From Novosphingobium sediminis (GTDB lineage: Bacteria; Pseudomonadota; Alphaproteobacteria; Sphingomonadales; Sphingomonadaceae): DNA of 64,000 bases. Below the pieces are notes generated by a model that was not told the DNA's origin, did no database searches, and worked only from the letters and a program-made list of their open reading frames with translations. Within the stretch, counting starts at the first letter, position 1; every line of letters begins with the position of its first letter. This document shows, piece by piece, positions 1-9,179 of the stretch. The translations under genes and the position numbers were made by a program. The stretch spans positions 1-64,000 of the forward strand of contig NZ_BJYR01000001.1 of NCBI RefSeq assembly GCF_007991615.1, in the 5' to 3' direction.

Positions 1-140
1 ATGGCAGATAGCATCAGATTGATCTTACATAAGATCGCGTTTGAAGGCTGATCTTGAAGAATATGATCAATGTATTGCTGCATAAATATTTTTTTCAGGT
101 TCGAAAAACCTATTCAAATCTTTGATTTATCGCGTATTTG

Positions 141-153
141 GTCAATCGTTGAC
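141..153. promoter_or_regulatory. Short palindrome upstream of AraC gene
   Basis: GTCAA and TTGAC flank a 3-base centre, about 37 bases before the first possible start of the AraC-type gene. The first 189 bases are distinctly AT-rich and contain no convincing gene, so this is probably promoter or operator DNA. A binding role is inference only. Confidence 0.25.
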
Positions 154-189
154 ACCTGACTATGTGCTTGATAGCCTCAATTCCAGGGA

Positions 190-1179
190 TTGGGGCGGGT
201 AACCGAGCAGCAGGTGATCGAGTTTTCGACCGACGTATTGCCGCCGAAGGACCGCTATCCTTTCTGGCGGGATCTGGTTGGCAATAATTTCCAAGAGGCC
301 GACCTCAGTCTTGGCCCGGATGACCGGCTGCGATTTTCCGGTTCGATGGTTATGCAGCACTATGGCGACTTCGAAATCGTCGAGAGCCGATCGACTGCGC
401 ATGAAACGATCCAGAGCAAGAGTTATGTCAGCCATGTCGATGACAACTACCTCTGGGTTTATCAGCAACTGGATTCGCGCGAAGTTGCGGTGTTCGATAC
501 CGTTGACGATGTTCACCTTTCGCCAGGTGACATGTATATCTATCATCCAGTGCTGCCTTCGCGGCTGAAACCGATCGATCATCTGCCTTCGCGGACACGG
601 CTTTACCGATTTCACAAGCGCCATCTCGCCAACATTGGTGGGAAGCTGCCCGATTATGTTTCCACCCGAAAAGTCTCGGGGGAGGGCGGAGCGGCGCGTC
701 TGCTCACCGCCTATCTGGGAACTCTGGCGGCTGAATTGCCCGGGCTGGAAAGCTTTGCAGCCGACATGGCGCTCAGCGCCTTTTACGGGCTTGTCGCGGC
801 GGCTTATGGCGCGGTGGACGGCAATGGCGAGCCGATCTCAACCTCCGTCGAGCGGGGGCGGTTCAATCTGGCGCGGAAGCTGATCGATCGCCATTCGAGC
901 AATCCGGCTTTGTCGGCCGCGATGGTGGCTGAGAACATGCGCTTGTCCGAGCGGACACTGCAGCGCGCGTTTGAAGTGCGCGGCGACAGCTTCACGATGT
1001 GCCTGCGCCGCACTCGGCTCGATAAATGCAAGCGCGCACTGCGTGATCCTGCCGCGGCGGGGCAGCTGATTTCGACAATCGCGTACGGCAACGGATTTGA
1101 CTCGTTGGCGACCTTCAACCGCCAGTTTCAGCAGGCATTCGGCCTGACACCGCGCGAATGGCGGCACGGCGAAGGCTGA
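190..1179 (+). CDS. AraC-family transcriptional regulator
   Basis: A 329-residue protein with two parts. Residues about 10-200 look like the AraC-binding-like sensor domain found in regulators of catabolic genes. Residues about 220-325 form the two-part AraC/XylS helix-turn-helix region, ending in the typical 'GFDSLATFNRQFQQAFGLTPREWR'-type segment just before the stop. It probably activates a nearby or unlinked operon on binding a small molecule, which cannot be identified here. The start is uncertain: TTG at 190 has almost no spacing from its CCAGGGA, and a GTG at 214 is an alternative. The adhesin gene follows on the same strand after about 160 bases, so regulation of the adhesin is possible but unproven. 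Confidence 0.85.
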   Translation: MGRVTEQQVIEFSTDVLPPKDRYPFWRDLVGNNFQEADLSLGPDDRLRFSGSMVMQHYGDFEIVESRSTAHETIQSKSYVSHVDDNYLWVYQQLDSREVAVFDTVDDVHLSPGDMYIYHPVLPSRLKPIDHLPSRTRLYRFHKRHLANIGGKLPDYVSTRKVSGEGGAARLLTAYLGTLAAELPGLESFAADMALSAFYGLVAAAYGAVDGNGEPISTSVERGRFNLARKLIDRHSSNPALSAAMVAENMRLSERTLQRAFEVRGDSFTMCLRRTRLDKCKRALRDPAAAGQLISTIAYGNGFDSLATFNRQFQQAFGLTPREWRHGEG

Positions 1180-1340
1180 TCTCACCCCACAAAATGCCGA
1201 TGGCGCCAAATGAGGAATGATTGACGCCAAGTGCGGAGACCTCACCTCGGCAAGCGATAGACTGTCCCTGGTAACGATGAGCACCGGCCGCGGCTGAATG
1301 CAAGGAAGTGCGGCGGCCAAGAACCGGGGGATCTTGTGTC

Positions 1341-4300
1341 ATGAACCGCACCAATCGTTTTTCGCGAACCCTTCTTCTGTCGAGCGCCAGCATGGCCGCG
1401 ATACTTGGCGTCGCCAGTGCGGCGCACGGCCAGGTTGTGGACACATTCCCGCCGCCAGCGAGCGGAGTCTGCGCGGTCAATGCCGATCTCCAGACCCTTG
1501 TCTGCGGATCGGGCGCGAGCGTCAGCGCCACGCCCCCTGCAGCCGTGCCCACGCAGGCGACCGCAATCGGACACGCCGCCCACGCCTTCAACGCGGATAC
1601 CACGGCCATCGGCGCCAACAGCGAGGCGACCGGCACGGAATCGTCTGCACTGGGCAGCGGCGCGAGCGCCACCGGAGAGCAGTCGATTGCAGTTGGTTCG
1701 GGCGCTACGGCTTCCAGTGGGCTCGCAACAGCGGTCGGCGTCAATGGCGCTGCATCGGGCAACGAGGCGACGACGCTGGGCGCCTATGGCAATGCGTCGC
1801 AAGACTTTGCGACCTCCATCGGCGCCTTCAGTGCGGCGAGCGGGCTGAACAGCACGACCACCGGCGCGGAAAGCGCGGCGGAGGGCGCGGACAGCAGCGC
1901 GTTTGGCGCATTCAGCAAGGCTACCGAAGTCAAATCCACCGCCATCGGCAAAGGCGCGCAGGCGCTTGGCGAAAACAGCACCGCAATCGGCGAGGGCGCG
2001 GTGGCGAAGAGCGACAACGGGCCGTCGGCAACAGCGGGACTTTCGACCGCAGTCGGCCAAGGCGCGGCGGCCAATGGCTATCGCAGCACGGCGCTGGGGC
2101 AAGGCGCGGTTGCAGCGGACAGCGCAACCACAACCGGTCAGGGCAGTGCGGCCAGCAGCAACGGCGCGAGCGCTTACGGCGTCGATAGCCGGGCAACGGG
2201 TATAGCCGCATCGGCGCTGGGCGCGGCCAGCACGGCCTCTGGCCTCATCAGCACAGCCGTTGGCAACGCTGCGCTTTCCAGCGCAGAAGGGGCGGCCAGC
2301 TTTGGCAGCAACAGCCGGGCCAAAGGTGCCTACAGCACTGCCCTCGGCACAGATGCGGATGCATCGGCTGATGATGCAGTGGCAGTCGGCTCCTTCAGCG
2401 CGGCCACCAGCAAAAAGGCGGTCGGGGTTGGCTCGGGTTCTGCAGCCACTGGGGAGGAAAGCGTCGCAATTGGCGATGGCAGCGAGGCCAGTCAGGACAA
2501 GTCACTCGCCATTGGCGCATCGGCCAAAGCTTCGGGCCTGCTTTCAACCGCGATTGGCGCAGGCGCCAAGGGGGCAGGCAGCAATGCTCTGGCCTTGGGC
2601 GTAAATGCCGCAGCCAACGGCGCAAACAGCATGGCCCTTGGCAATGAAACCGACGTTTCAGCCTCGAACAGCGTTGCGCTGGGCAATGGATCGACGACCA
2701 ACCGCAACAATGCCGTTGCGATTGGCGCGAGCGGCGCTGAACGGCAACTGGTGAGCGTGGCGGCAGGCACTGCATCCACTGATGCGGTCAACCTTGGCCA
2801 GCTCGATGCGCGGGTCGCGTCCAGCAATGGCGGCAAGGTGAAGGTCGGTTACGCTGTTTCGGCCGGCGTCGGCAACACATTGAGCAATCAAAACAGCGGG
2901 GTGGTGATCGGCGACACCAACGACAGCTTCAACGGCGTCGCGATTGGCCGGCTCAACACAGTGAACGGGTCGGGCAGCGTGGCCATCGGTGAAAGCAATA
3001 AGGCCGTTTCGACTGGCTCGATCGCCTTGGGCTATCAATCCAACGCGCTGGATATTTCGGCTATCGCCCTCGGCTATGCGGCGCAGGCTGCGGCTCAGGA
3101 AGCCGTCGCCATTGGCCGGGACAGCTTCGCGAGCTCCTATCGAAATGTCGCGCTCGGCGCGGCCAGCAAGGCCAGCGCAGACTCCGCCACGGCCATTGGC
3201 GGCGGCGCCATCGCCAGCGGAGTGGTCAGTTTGGCCCTTGGCAAGGACGCACAAGCAACCGCGTTTGGCAGCGTGGCTATCGGCGCAAATTCTCTGGCCG
3301 ACGAGAACAATACCGTTTCGTTCGGCAACGGGTTCATCAACCGGACGCTGTCTCATGTGAACGATGGCAGCAAGGATTTTGACGCCGTCAACATGCGGCA
3401 ATTGAATGCGCTGCAATCGAGCACCGATGTCAGGATCGATACCATTGAAAAGGGCTTGAACGGGGGATCGAACCTCAATTTTGGCCAAGGTTCTGTCGCG
3501 AAGGGCAAAGCCGTGGCGCTCGGCTATCTCAATCAGGCGAATGGCAACGGCGCGGTGGCCATCGGCGATCCGAATATCGCGACCGGCACTGGCGCGGTCG
3601 CCATCGGTGCCGACAACACCGCTACCGGAACCGCCGCTGTGGCGCTGGGCAACCTGAGCATTGCGGATGGCGATTCCGCGCTCGCGATCGGCGATCAGGC
3701 CAACGCCAGCAAGGCGGGCAACATCGCCATCGGCCAATCGAGCGCTGCCAGCGGCGATCGCAGCCTTGCGCTGGGCGCGACCGCAACCGCCAGTGCCGCC
3801 GATGCTGTCGCGATCGGCTATGGCTCAAGCGCGGATCGCGCCAACTCGGTCTCGGTCGGCAGCGCGGCATTGCAGCGCCAGATCACCAATGTCGCTGCGG
3901 GGACGCAAGATACCGACGCGGTCAATTTCGCGCAGCTCAAGGCCGTGGCGGCCAGTGGCAACGCGGCGGCAACCGCCGCTGCGCAGTCCACCGCCAACAC
4001 CGCGCTGACGAATGCGGCGACTGCACAAACGACTGCCAACACCGCGCTGACAAATGCAGCCACCGCTAAGGCGAGCGCGGATGCCGCCGCCGCCGATGCC
4101 AACACTGCACTGGCGCAGAATGTGGTGCAGGATGCCAAGATTGCCAGCGTGGAAGCTGCCAGCACCGTCCATTCGACCCAGATTGCCGCAATCCAGGCCA
4201 AGGATGCTTCGCAAGACGCCCGGGCCACCGCGATCGAGGCGGTCAACGCCGCGCAAGGGGCACGCCTGACCTCACTCGAATCCGGGCTCGGCCGGCTGGG

Positions 4301-4553
4301 TAATCAGGTTGAGGCAAACCGCCGTGATGCCAATGGCGGTATCGCTGCTGCGATGGCGATGGGCGGTACAATCATGCCCGCCGATGCGAAGTTCGCCGTC
4401 TCGTTCAACCTCGCGACCTACAGGGGGCAGCAGGGTTTTTCGGGGTCCGCCGTGGTCAAGGCGAGCGACCACGTCTACTTCAATGCGGCCTTGGCGGGAT
4501 CGACGGTCAAGGGCTCCAGCGGAGGACGGGTCGGCGTGACCTTTGCCTGGTAG
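1341..4553 (+). CDS. Trimeric autotransporter adhesin (YadA/Hia-like)
   Basis: A 1070-residue surface adhesin. ATG at 1341 is preceded by a GGGGGA ribosome site and begins an ordinary signal peptide (cleavage near 'AHG-QVV'). Most of the protein is tandem 14-residue YadA-head repeats of the form AxAxGxxSxAxGxxA, in three blocks. Each block ends in a neck motif of the AVNxxQL type, at about residues 482, 682 and 860. An Ala/Thr-rich coiled-coil stalk (about 870-970) follows, then a C-terminal YadA anchor of about 95 residues ending in the aromatic Trp expected for outer-membrane insertion. By family knowledge it trimerises, forms a 12-strand barrel and mediates attachment or autoagglutination. 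The large opposite-strand frames here are caused by the repetitive GC-rich codons. Confidence 0.95.
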   Translation: MNRTNRFSRTLLLSSASMAAILGVASAAHGQVVDTFPPPASGVCAVNADLQTLVCGSGASVSATPPAAVPTQATAIGHAAHAFNADTTAIGANSEATGTESSALGSGASATGEQSIAVGSGATASSGLATAVGVNGAASGNEATTLGAYGNASQDFATSIGAFSAASGLNSTTTGAESAAEGADSSAFGAFSKATEVKSTAIGKGAQALGENSTAIGEGAVAKSDNGPSATAGLSTAVGQGAAANGYRSTALGQGAVAADSATTTGQGSAASSNGASAYGVDSRATGIAASALGAASTASGLISTAVGNAALSSAEGAASFGSNSRAKGAYSTALGTDADASADDAVAVGSFSAATSKKAVGVGSGSAATGEESVAIGDGSEASQDKSLAIGASAKASGLLSTAIGAGAKGAGSNALALGVNAAANGANSMALGNETDVSASNSVALGNGSTTNRNNAVAIGASGAERQLVSVAAGTASTDAVNLGQLDARVASSNGGKVKVGYAVSAGVGNTLSNQNSGVVIGDTNDSFNGVAIGRLNTVNGSGSVAIGESNKAVSTGSIALGYQSNALDISAIALGYAAQAAAQEAVAIGRDSFASSYRNVALGAASKASADSATAIGGGAIASGVVSLALGKDAQATAFGSVAIGANSLADENNTVSFGNGFINRTLSHVNDGSKDFDAVNMRQLNALQSSTDVRIDTIEKGLNGGSNLNFGQGSVAKGKAVALGYLNQANGNGAVAIGDPNIATGTGAVAIGADNTATGTAAVALGNLSIADGDSALAIGDQANASKAGNIAIGQSSAASGDRSLALGATATASAADAVAIGYGSSADRANSVSVGSAALQRQITNVAAGTQDTDAVNFAQLKAVAASGNAAATAAAQSTANTALTNAATAQTTANTALTNAATAKASADAAAADANTALAQNVVQDAKIASVEAASTVHSTQIAAIQAKDASQDARATAIEAVNAAQGARLTSLESGLGRLGNQVEANRRDANGGIAAAMAMGGTIMPADAKFAVSFNLATYRGQQGFSGSAVVKASDHVYFNAALAGSTVKGSSGGRVGVTFAW

Positions 4554-4587
4554 CTTCTCGCCCAGATCCTGCCATGCCTCCTCCTCC

Positions 4588-5358
4588 TCAGATCGACTTG
4601 GTCTCGCCGCCATCGACCCGAAGAGCAATGCCGGTAATCCAGCGGGCGGGTGGTGAGACAAGGAAGGCGATCGTATTGGCGATATCTTCGGGTTCTCCCA
4701 GCCGAGCGATTCCCGTCCGGGCCATGTAACCGGCAGCAGCAGAAGCGGGATCGGTCCCTTCTGCCGCGGCAAGCTGCCGGAACATTGCGCGGCGCCTGTC
4801 AGTCAGCACTGCGCCGGGGAGGAGGCTGTTGACCTGGATGCCGTCCCGCAGTCCGCGCTCGGCGAAGGCCTTGGCGAGCGCGATGATTGCGGCATTGATG
4901 ACGCCGACCGCAGCAAATTCCTGCTTCGGCGCAAGAGCGGACGCGCCTGACGTGATGACGACCGACCCGCTGGCCGCCTTGAGGGCATCCCACGCGGCGA
5001 TGGTTATGCGCCGTGCCGCGTGGAACTTGAGCGAAAGGCCATCATCCCATTCGGCATCGCCAAGCGAGAACAGATCCATCTGCGGGACCGCGCCAGCGAC
5101 ACAGACCAAGGCATCGAGCCGTGCGGTTTCAGCGAGAACCCGGTGGACGACCTCTGCGGGCGCATCGGGGCGGCGCAGATCGCGGACGATGCTGATGGCT
5201 CGGGCACCCACGGCGCGAACCGCAGCTGCGGCGTCCTCCAGCAATGCAGCGTCGCGCCCGACAAGCGCGACCGTTCCGAAATCGAGAGCAAGCCGCAAGG
5301 CAGCAGCGCGGCCAATGCCGCGGCTTGCGCCCGTGACGATGGCGACGCGCGCACTCAT
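4588..5358 (-). CDS. SDR-family protein lacking the YxxxK motif
   Basis: A 256-residue Rossmann-fold protein. The N-terminal TGASRGIG cofactor loop (residues 9-16) and the C-terminal VDGG end are typical of short-chain dehydrogenases. The catalytic Tyr-x3-Lys expected near residues 151-155 reads V-G-V-I-N, and the active-site Asn position lies in 'SLKFHAA'. Ser137/Ser140 remain. I recall an SDR clade with this pattern, so it may be a family trait rather than decay, but ordinary carbonyl reduction is doubtful. It is last in a minus-strand set after the hydrolase and cupin. A terminator-like hairpin lies between cupin and SDR, so it may be transcribed less or separately. Confidence 0.8.
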   Translation of the reverse strand: MSARVAIVTGASRGIGRAAALRLALDFGTVALVGRDAALLEDAAAAVRAVGARAISIVRDLRRPDAPAEVVHRVLAETARLDALVCVAGAVPQMDLFSLGDAEWDDGLSLKFHAARRITIAAWDALKAASGSVVITSGASALAPKQEFAAVGVINAAIIALAKAFAERGLRDGIQVNSLLPGAVLTDRRRAMFRQLAAAEGTDPASAAAGYMARTGIARLGEPEDIANTIAFLVSPPARWITGIALRVDGGETKSI

Positions 5359-5431
5359 GGCCGAATGCCCATAAGCGTCGCGGCGCGGCGGAAAGAATGA
5401 AGCCTCATGCGATGACTGACCCTGTTCGGGG

Positions 5432-5469
5432 AAAAAGGAGCACCCTGCCGGCCATTCCTGCCGGCAGGG
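5432..5469 (-). terminator. Rho-independent terminator after the cupin gene
   Basis: A perfect 10-bp stem (5443-5452 pairing with 5460-5469) has a 7-base loop. Read on the minus strand, it is followed seven bases later by a run of five T (plus-strand AAAAA at 5433-5437). It lies directly downstream of the cupin stop codon and upstream of the SDR gene. Confidence 0.6.
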
Positions 5470-5481
5470 CCCACCGCTTGC

Positions 5482-5946
5482 TTATTGAGCCGGCACGTAA
5501 TCGAACTTGCCCGGCTGGACGATGAAGAACACGCAGGGTTCCTTGGAAAGGCACTGGGTGACATGCGCTTCCTCGCCCTTCTGGAACCAGTAGGATCCGA
5601 CCGGCAGCGGGATGATCTTGCCGCCGGGCAACTGGTTCGCGCCGGTCCCCTTGATGACCACCGCAAAGTAATCCTCGGTGTGGGTGTGAACGGGGCTGAC
5701 GAAGCCCGCCGGCATGTGGATGAAGGTGCCGTGGCGGCCGTGCTGCAGATCGCCATAGGCAGGCCCGGCCTGAAGTTCGCCCTTTTCGGTCTTCACACCC
5801 GAATTGAAGAACGAGATCTTGTCGGCGGGAGTGCTCACCGAGGGGCCTTCATGGGCGGGGTGCACGGTATCCTGCGCGGCCGCGATCCCTGCCGCGGCAA
5901 AAGCAAGGACAACGGCGGCGGCGGCAAGCAACTTGGTCTTGAGCAT
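5482..5946 (-). CDS. Exported single-domain cupin
   Basis: A 154-residue protein with a clear signal peptide (residues 1-24, ending AAA-Q), so periplasmic or secreted. One cupin barrel follows. Its first motif contains H87, H89 and E91, and a later H128 completes a plausible 3-His/1-Glu metal site. It sits 35 bases downstream of the alpha/beta hydrolase gene and is probably co-transcribed with it under the divergent LysR regulator. Substrate and activity (dioxygenase, isomerase or binding protein) cannot be told from sequence. Confidence 0.8.
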   Translation of the reverse strand: MLKTKLLAAAAVVLAFAAAGIAAAQDTVHPAHEGPSVSTPADKISFFNSGVKTEKGELQAGPAYGDLQHGRHGTFIHMPAGFVSPVHTHTEDYFAVVIKGTGANQLPGGKIIPLPVGSYWFQKGEEAHVTQCLSKEPCVFFIVQPGKFDYVPAQ

Positions 5947-5981
5947 GGTCTTTCTCCGAATTTGCGATGCAAAGGGATGGT

Positions 5982-6839
5982 TCAGCCGGCAAAGGCGCGG
6001 ATGATTTCTGCGGCGACTTGCGGTGCATTTTCGTCGAGCACGAAATGGCCGCTATCGAGCCAGACGAGTTCAGCCTGCGGCAGATCCTGGCGGAAGGCTT
6101 CGGCGCCGGCGGGGGTGAAGAACGGATCGTTCCGGCCCCAAACGATCAGCGTTTGCGGCGCATGCGCGCGGAAAGCGGCATGCCAGCTTTCGTAAGCAGC
6201 GACGTTGGTCTGATAGTCGACCAGCAGATCGAGCATATAGGCATCGGTCCCGGGCCGATCGAGCAATGCCTGATCGTGCGTCCAGTTGTCCGGGCTGATC
6301 GCAGAGACATCGCGAGCCCCGACGAGGTACTGGAACTGCGTTGTCCCCGCATTGAGGAACATGCGTGCGCCTGCCTCGGTTTCGGCGTTGCGCTCTTCCC
6401 ACAGCGGCAGGAACACCTTGGCCGCCGGTTCGCCGACGCCTTCGAGGTAGGCATTGGTGTTCTGGATGACGAAGCCGCGCACGGCCTGCGGGCGCTCGGC
6501 AAACAGGCGGAAGCCGACCGGCCCGCCAAAGTCCTGCATGTAGAGGATGTAGGAGGTAAGGCCGAGCTCATCGATCAGCGCGGCGACGTGGGCGGTGAGA
6601 TTGTCGAAGGTATAGTCGAAGTCCGCCGCCGAAGGTGCATCCGACTGGCCGAAGCCGATGTAATCCGGCGCAATCACGTGAAAGCGATCGGCCAGCAGCG
6701 GGATCAGATCCCGGAACATGAAGCTCGACGTGGGGAAACCGTGGAGCAGCACAAGCGTGGGCAGCGCGGCATCACCGGCTTCGCGGTAGAACATCCGGCG
6801 GCCCTTCACGGTCGCGTAATTGTAGGTGGTCTGGGTCAT
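5982..6839 (-). CDS. Alpha/beta hydrolase (epoxide hydrolase/dehalogenase type)
   Basis: A 285-residue hydrolase. The chosen start gives 'MTQTTYNY'; the frame is open further upstream but that part has no family character. The oxyanion motif HGFP is at residues 33-36. The nucleophile elbow reads QDFGG, so the nucleophile is Asp103, as in epoxide hydrolases and haloalkane dehalogenases, not Ser as in esterases. Late acid and base candidates lie in GRNDPFF and DSGHF. The residue after the nucleophile is Phe rather than the halide-binding Trp usual in haloalkane dehalogenases, which favours an epoxide hydrolase-like role. It is the first gene of the group divergent from the LysR gene at 6963. 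Confidence 0.85.
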   Translation of the reverse strand: MTQTTYNYATVKGRRMFYREAGDAALPTLVLLHGFPTSSFMFRDLIPLLADRFHVIAPDYIGFGQSDAPSAADFDYTFDNLTAHVAALIDELGLTSYILYMQDFGGPVGFRLFAERPQAVRGFVIQNTNAYLEGVGEPAAKVFLPLWEERNAETEAGARMFLNAGTTQFQYLVGARDVSAISPDNWTHDQALLDRPGTDAYMLDLLVDYQTNVAAYESWHAAFRAHAPQTLIVWGRNDPFFTPAGAEAFRQDLPQAELVWLDSGHFVLDENAPQVAAEIIRAFAG

Positions 6840-6962
6840 GCGTGCGATCCTTGTCCAGGCGGACCGGAGCCGGTTCCGCCGCTGGGGTCGCTCTAATGCC
6901 TTCCATTTTCGCCGAGTATCTGGCAGTTTCGGGAACTGACCTCCCGCTGGATGGAACATTGC

Positions 6963-7868
6963 ATGGATCGCTTCGAGGCACTCCGCACGTTGGTATCGGC
7001 TGTCGATGGCGGCAGTCTTTCAGCAGCTTCGCGCATGCTGCGGATGCCGCTGTCGACGGTCAGCCGGAAGATTTCCGAGCTGGAGGCCCATCTCACCACG
7101 CAGCTCCTCGTGCGAACGCCGCGCAAGCTCCTGCTGACCGACGCTGGCGAAGCTTTCGTCCACACCGCCCGGCGCCTGCTGGCCGAACTGGACGAGGCCG
7201 AGCGCGCCGCTTCCGGAGAATATCGCGAGCCGATTGGCGAGCTGCTGGTCACCGCGCCGATCGCCTTCGGCAAGCTGCATATCCTGCCGATCGTGCTCGA
7301 TTTCCTGCGTGCGTTTCCCAAGGTCGATGTGCGGCTGGTGCTGTCGGACAAGATCATCGATCTTGCCGAAAACCATGTCGATGTCGCTGCGCGGCTGGGG
7401 CGCTTGCCGGATAGCGGGCTGGTCGGGATGCGGGTCGGCGAGGTCCGCTGGATCACCGTGGCCAGCCCCGGCTACCTTGCCGAGCGCGGCACACCCGCAA
7501 CGCCGGCTGCGCTCGCCGAGCACTCTTGCCTTGCCTTCGAGGGGCTCCATACCTCGCGAAGCTGGCGCTTCACGGGGGATGCCGATGGCAGCGCGCTTGC
7601 CATCAATCCGCGGCTCGGCGTGAACACGGCCGATGCGCTGGTCGAGGCGGCGAGCAACGGGCTCGGCATTGCGCGGATGACATCCTATCAGGCCGCTGCT
7701 GCGCTGCGCGGTGGGCAGCTGGTGGAGATCCTGAAGCCCTTCGTCGGCGATCCGATCCCGGTCCACCTCGTCCACACCGGGCCGCCGCTTGTGCCGCTCA
7801 AGCTGCGCGCATTCCTCGATTTCGCCGCGCCGAGGCTCCGGGCATCGCTTGGTGCCCTGCCGCGCTAG
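6963..7868 (+). CDS. LysR-family regulator
   Basis: A 301-residue LysR-type regulator. The winged helix is at residues 1-60 (MDRFEAL start, with 'LSTVSRKISELEAHL' as recognition helix), followed by a periplasmic-binding-like effector domain. The start at 6963 is preferred over 6951 because it gives the standard LysR N-terminus. The gene is divergent from the hydrolase-cupin-SDR group, with about 120 bases between starts. By family habit this makes it the likely regulator of that group and of itself. Confidence 0.9.
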   Translation: MDRFEALRTLVSAVDGGSLSAASRMLRMPLSTVSRKISELEAHLTTQLLVRTPRKLLLTDAGEAFVHTARRLLAELDEAERAASGEYREPIGELLVTAPIAFGKLHILPIVLDFLRAFPKVDVRLVLSDKIIDLAENHVDVAARLGRLPDSGLVGMRVGEVRWITVASPGYLAERGTPATPAALAEHSCLAFEGLHTSRSWRFTGDADGSALAINPRLGVNTADALVEAASNGLGIARMTSYQAAAALRGGQLVEILKPFVGDPIPVHLVHTGPPLVPLKLRAFLDFAAPRLRASLGALPR

Positions 7869-7890
7869 CAAGCAGCGCGACGGATGCTGA

Positions 7891-8424
7891 TTACTCGGCA
7901 GCAGGCCGGGCGAGGTGCAGCCGCATCGCGCAGCGCCGTTCGCCGGGGAATCCCGCAGCCATCTCGTTTCGCAGAACCCCCTGCAGCCGTTCATCACACT
8001 CTTCGGGCAAGAGCACCGTGAAGCCGCGGCGCCGGTACATCAGCTCATTCCACTCCACGCCGCGGAAGGTGGTCAGCGTAAGCGCCTGCAGGCCTTGCTC
8101 GCACGCAGAAGCCGCAGCCGTTGCTAGCAGCGCCCGGCCAATCCCTTTGCGCTGCTGGTCCTGCCGGACCGAAAGTTCCCAGATATGGAGCGCGTCTCCC
8201 GCGCGCTGTGCCGCAAGAAAGCCGACCAACGATCCGCCATGCGCCTGCGCAACCCAGCACGCGCCGTCGGCGATCAGTTCGAGGTGGCGCGTTGGCGGGA
8301 TGTTGTCGCCATCGGCAAGCCACGCGAGTTCGGGCACGGTGCGAAAAAGCTCGCCCGCCGATTGCTCGATAGCAGGAAGCAGCGGTGCATCGGCGGGCAG
8401 GGTTGGCCGGATCGAGAAGGTCAT
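7891..8424 (-). CDS. GNAT-family N-acetyltransferase
   Basis: A 177-residue acetyltransferase. The acetyl-CoA-binding motif 'RQDQQRKGIGRALL' (Q/R-x-x-G-x-G/A type) lies at about residues 107-120, and a C-terminal 'EWNELMYRRRGF' beta-bulge segment follows. The acceptor is unknown. Its ATG overlaps the anti-sigma stop by four bases (ATGA), so it is the last gene of the sigma-factor operon. It converges on the LysR gene with only 22 bases between the stop codons. Confidence 0.85.
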   Translation of the reverse strand: MTFSIRPTLPADAPLLPAIEQSAGELFRTVPELAWLADGDNIPPTRHLELIADGACWVAQAHGGSLVGFLAAQRAGDALHIWELSVRQDQQRKGIGRALLATAAASACEQGLQALTLTTFRGVEWNELMYRRRGFTVLLPEECDERLQGVLRNEMAAGFPGERRCAMRLHLARPAAE

Positions 8425-9179
8425 TTCCGAGACTCTTCGGCAAAGAAGCGATGAAAGTTACTGAGTTCGCCCGCAGGAATGTCCGATACGGCCCAGTACT
8501 CCAGGCCGCCTGCGCTCCACTTCTCGATGGCGTAGCCTTGCCGCGCTAGCGCAGCATCCCGTCTACCGGTCGGTTGGGGCCGGATGAACAGATTGATCGT
8601 ATGGAGCCTGCGCCGATACACCAGCGTGGCGACGGTCCGGCCTTCGAGGACATCAAGCCTGCCCCCGACCAGCGGAAACCCTTGCGGGGCGAGATCGACG
8701 ACCGGCGGCGAGAAATCGATCCGGCCATTGAACCAGGGCTTGACCGTGTGCCGATCCGACGTCTCGACATCGACCAGATGGCCGCTCTGGAGCGAGCGGA
8801 TCTGGCTGCTGACCAGTTCGTCGGCAAGGTTGGCCTCGGGCGGCTGGGGCACTGCAAGCAGCAGCGCAAGGCTGGCGGCAAGCGCGCCGATCGCGCCGCC
8901 TCCCAGCCACGGCATGATGCCGGGGCGCGGGGGCTGGCGCGCAGGCAATGCCGCCTCACCAGCCAGCGCTTCGATCCGATGGCGCAAGCGCGCTGGGGCC
9001 GTGCCGCGCAGCCCCGAGCCACGCAGGAGGAGCTGCAGTTCCTTCATCTTGGCATAGGCCTCGCGGCATCCGGCACAACTTCGCAGGTGGTCTTCGAGCG
9101 CGGCGATAGCCAGCGGGTCGAGCTCATCATCGAGCATCGCTTGCAAAGCAAGTTCGCGGTCCTGACAAGGCTGTGTCAT
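8421..9179 (-). CDS. Anti-sigma factor with zinc-binding domain and one membrane segment
   Basis: A 252-residue membrane protein. The cytoplasmic N-terminus carries the ZAS anti-sigma motif H31-x3-C35-x2-C38, known to bind and inhibit ECF sigma factors. One transmembrane helix lies at about residues 89-110. The remaining 140 residues form an outer domain that probably senses the envelope signal. It is translationally coupled to the ECF sigma gene upstream (ATGA overlap) and to the acetyltransferase downstream (ATGA overlap). Confidence 0.88.
   Translation of the reverse strand: MTQPCQDRELALQAMLDDELDPLAIAALEDHLRSCAGCREAYAKMKELQLLLRGSGLRGTAPARLRHRIEALAGEAALPARQPPRPGIMPWLGGGAIGALAASLALLLAVPQPPEANLADELVSSQIRSLQSGHLVDVETSDRHTVKPWFNGRIDFSPPVVDLAPQGFPLVGGRLDVLEGRTVATLVYRRRLHTINLFIRPQPTGRRDAALARQGYAIEKWSAGGLEYWAVSDIPAGELSNFHRFFAEESRK

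Noticed and set aside
1600..4000. Repeated short DNA motifs that could suggest a CRISPR or tandem-repeat array
   Set aside because: The periodicity is that of YadA-head protein repeats in one open frame, with variable DNA sequence and no constant repeat/spacer pattern.
1298..4256. Many open frames on both strands inside the adhesin gene
   Set aside because: They are by-products of the repetitive GC-rich adhesin codons; translations are low-complexity and have no family character.
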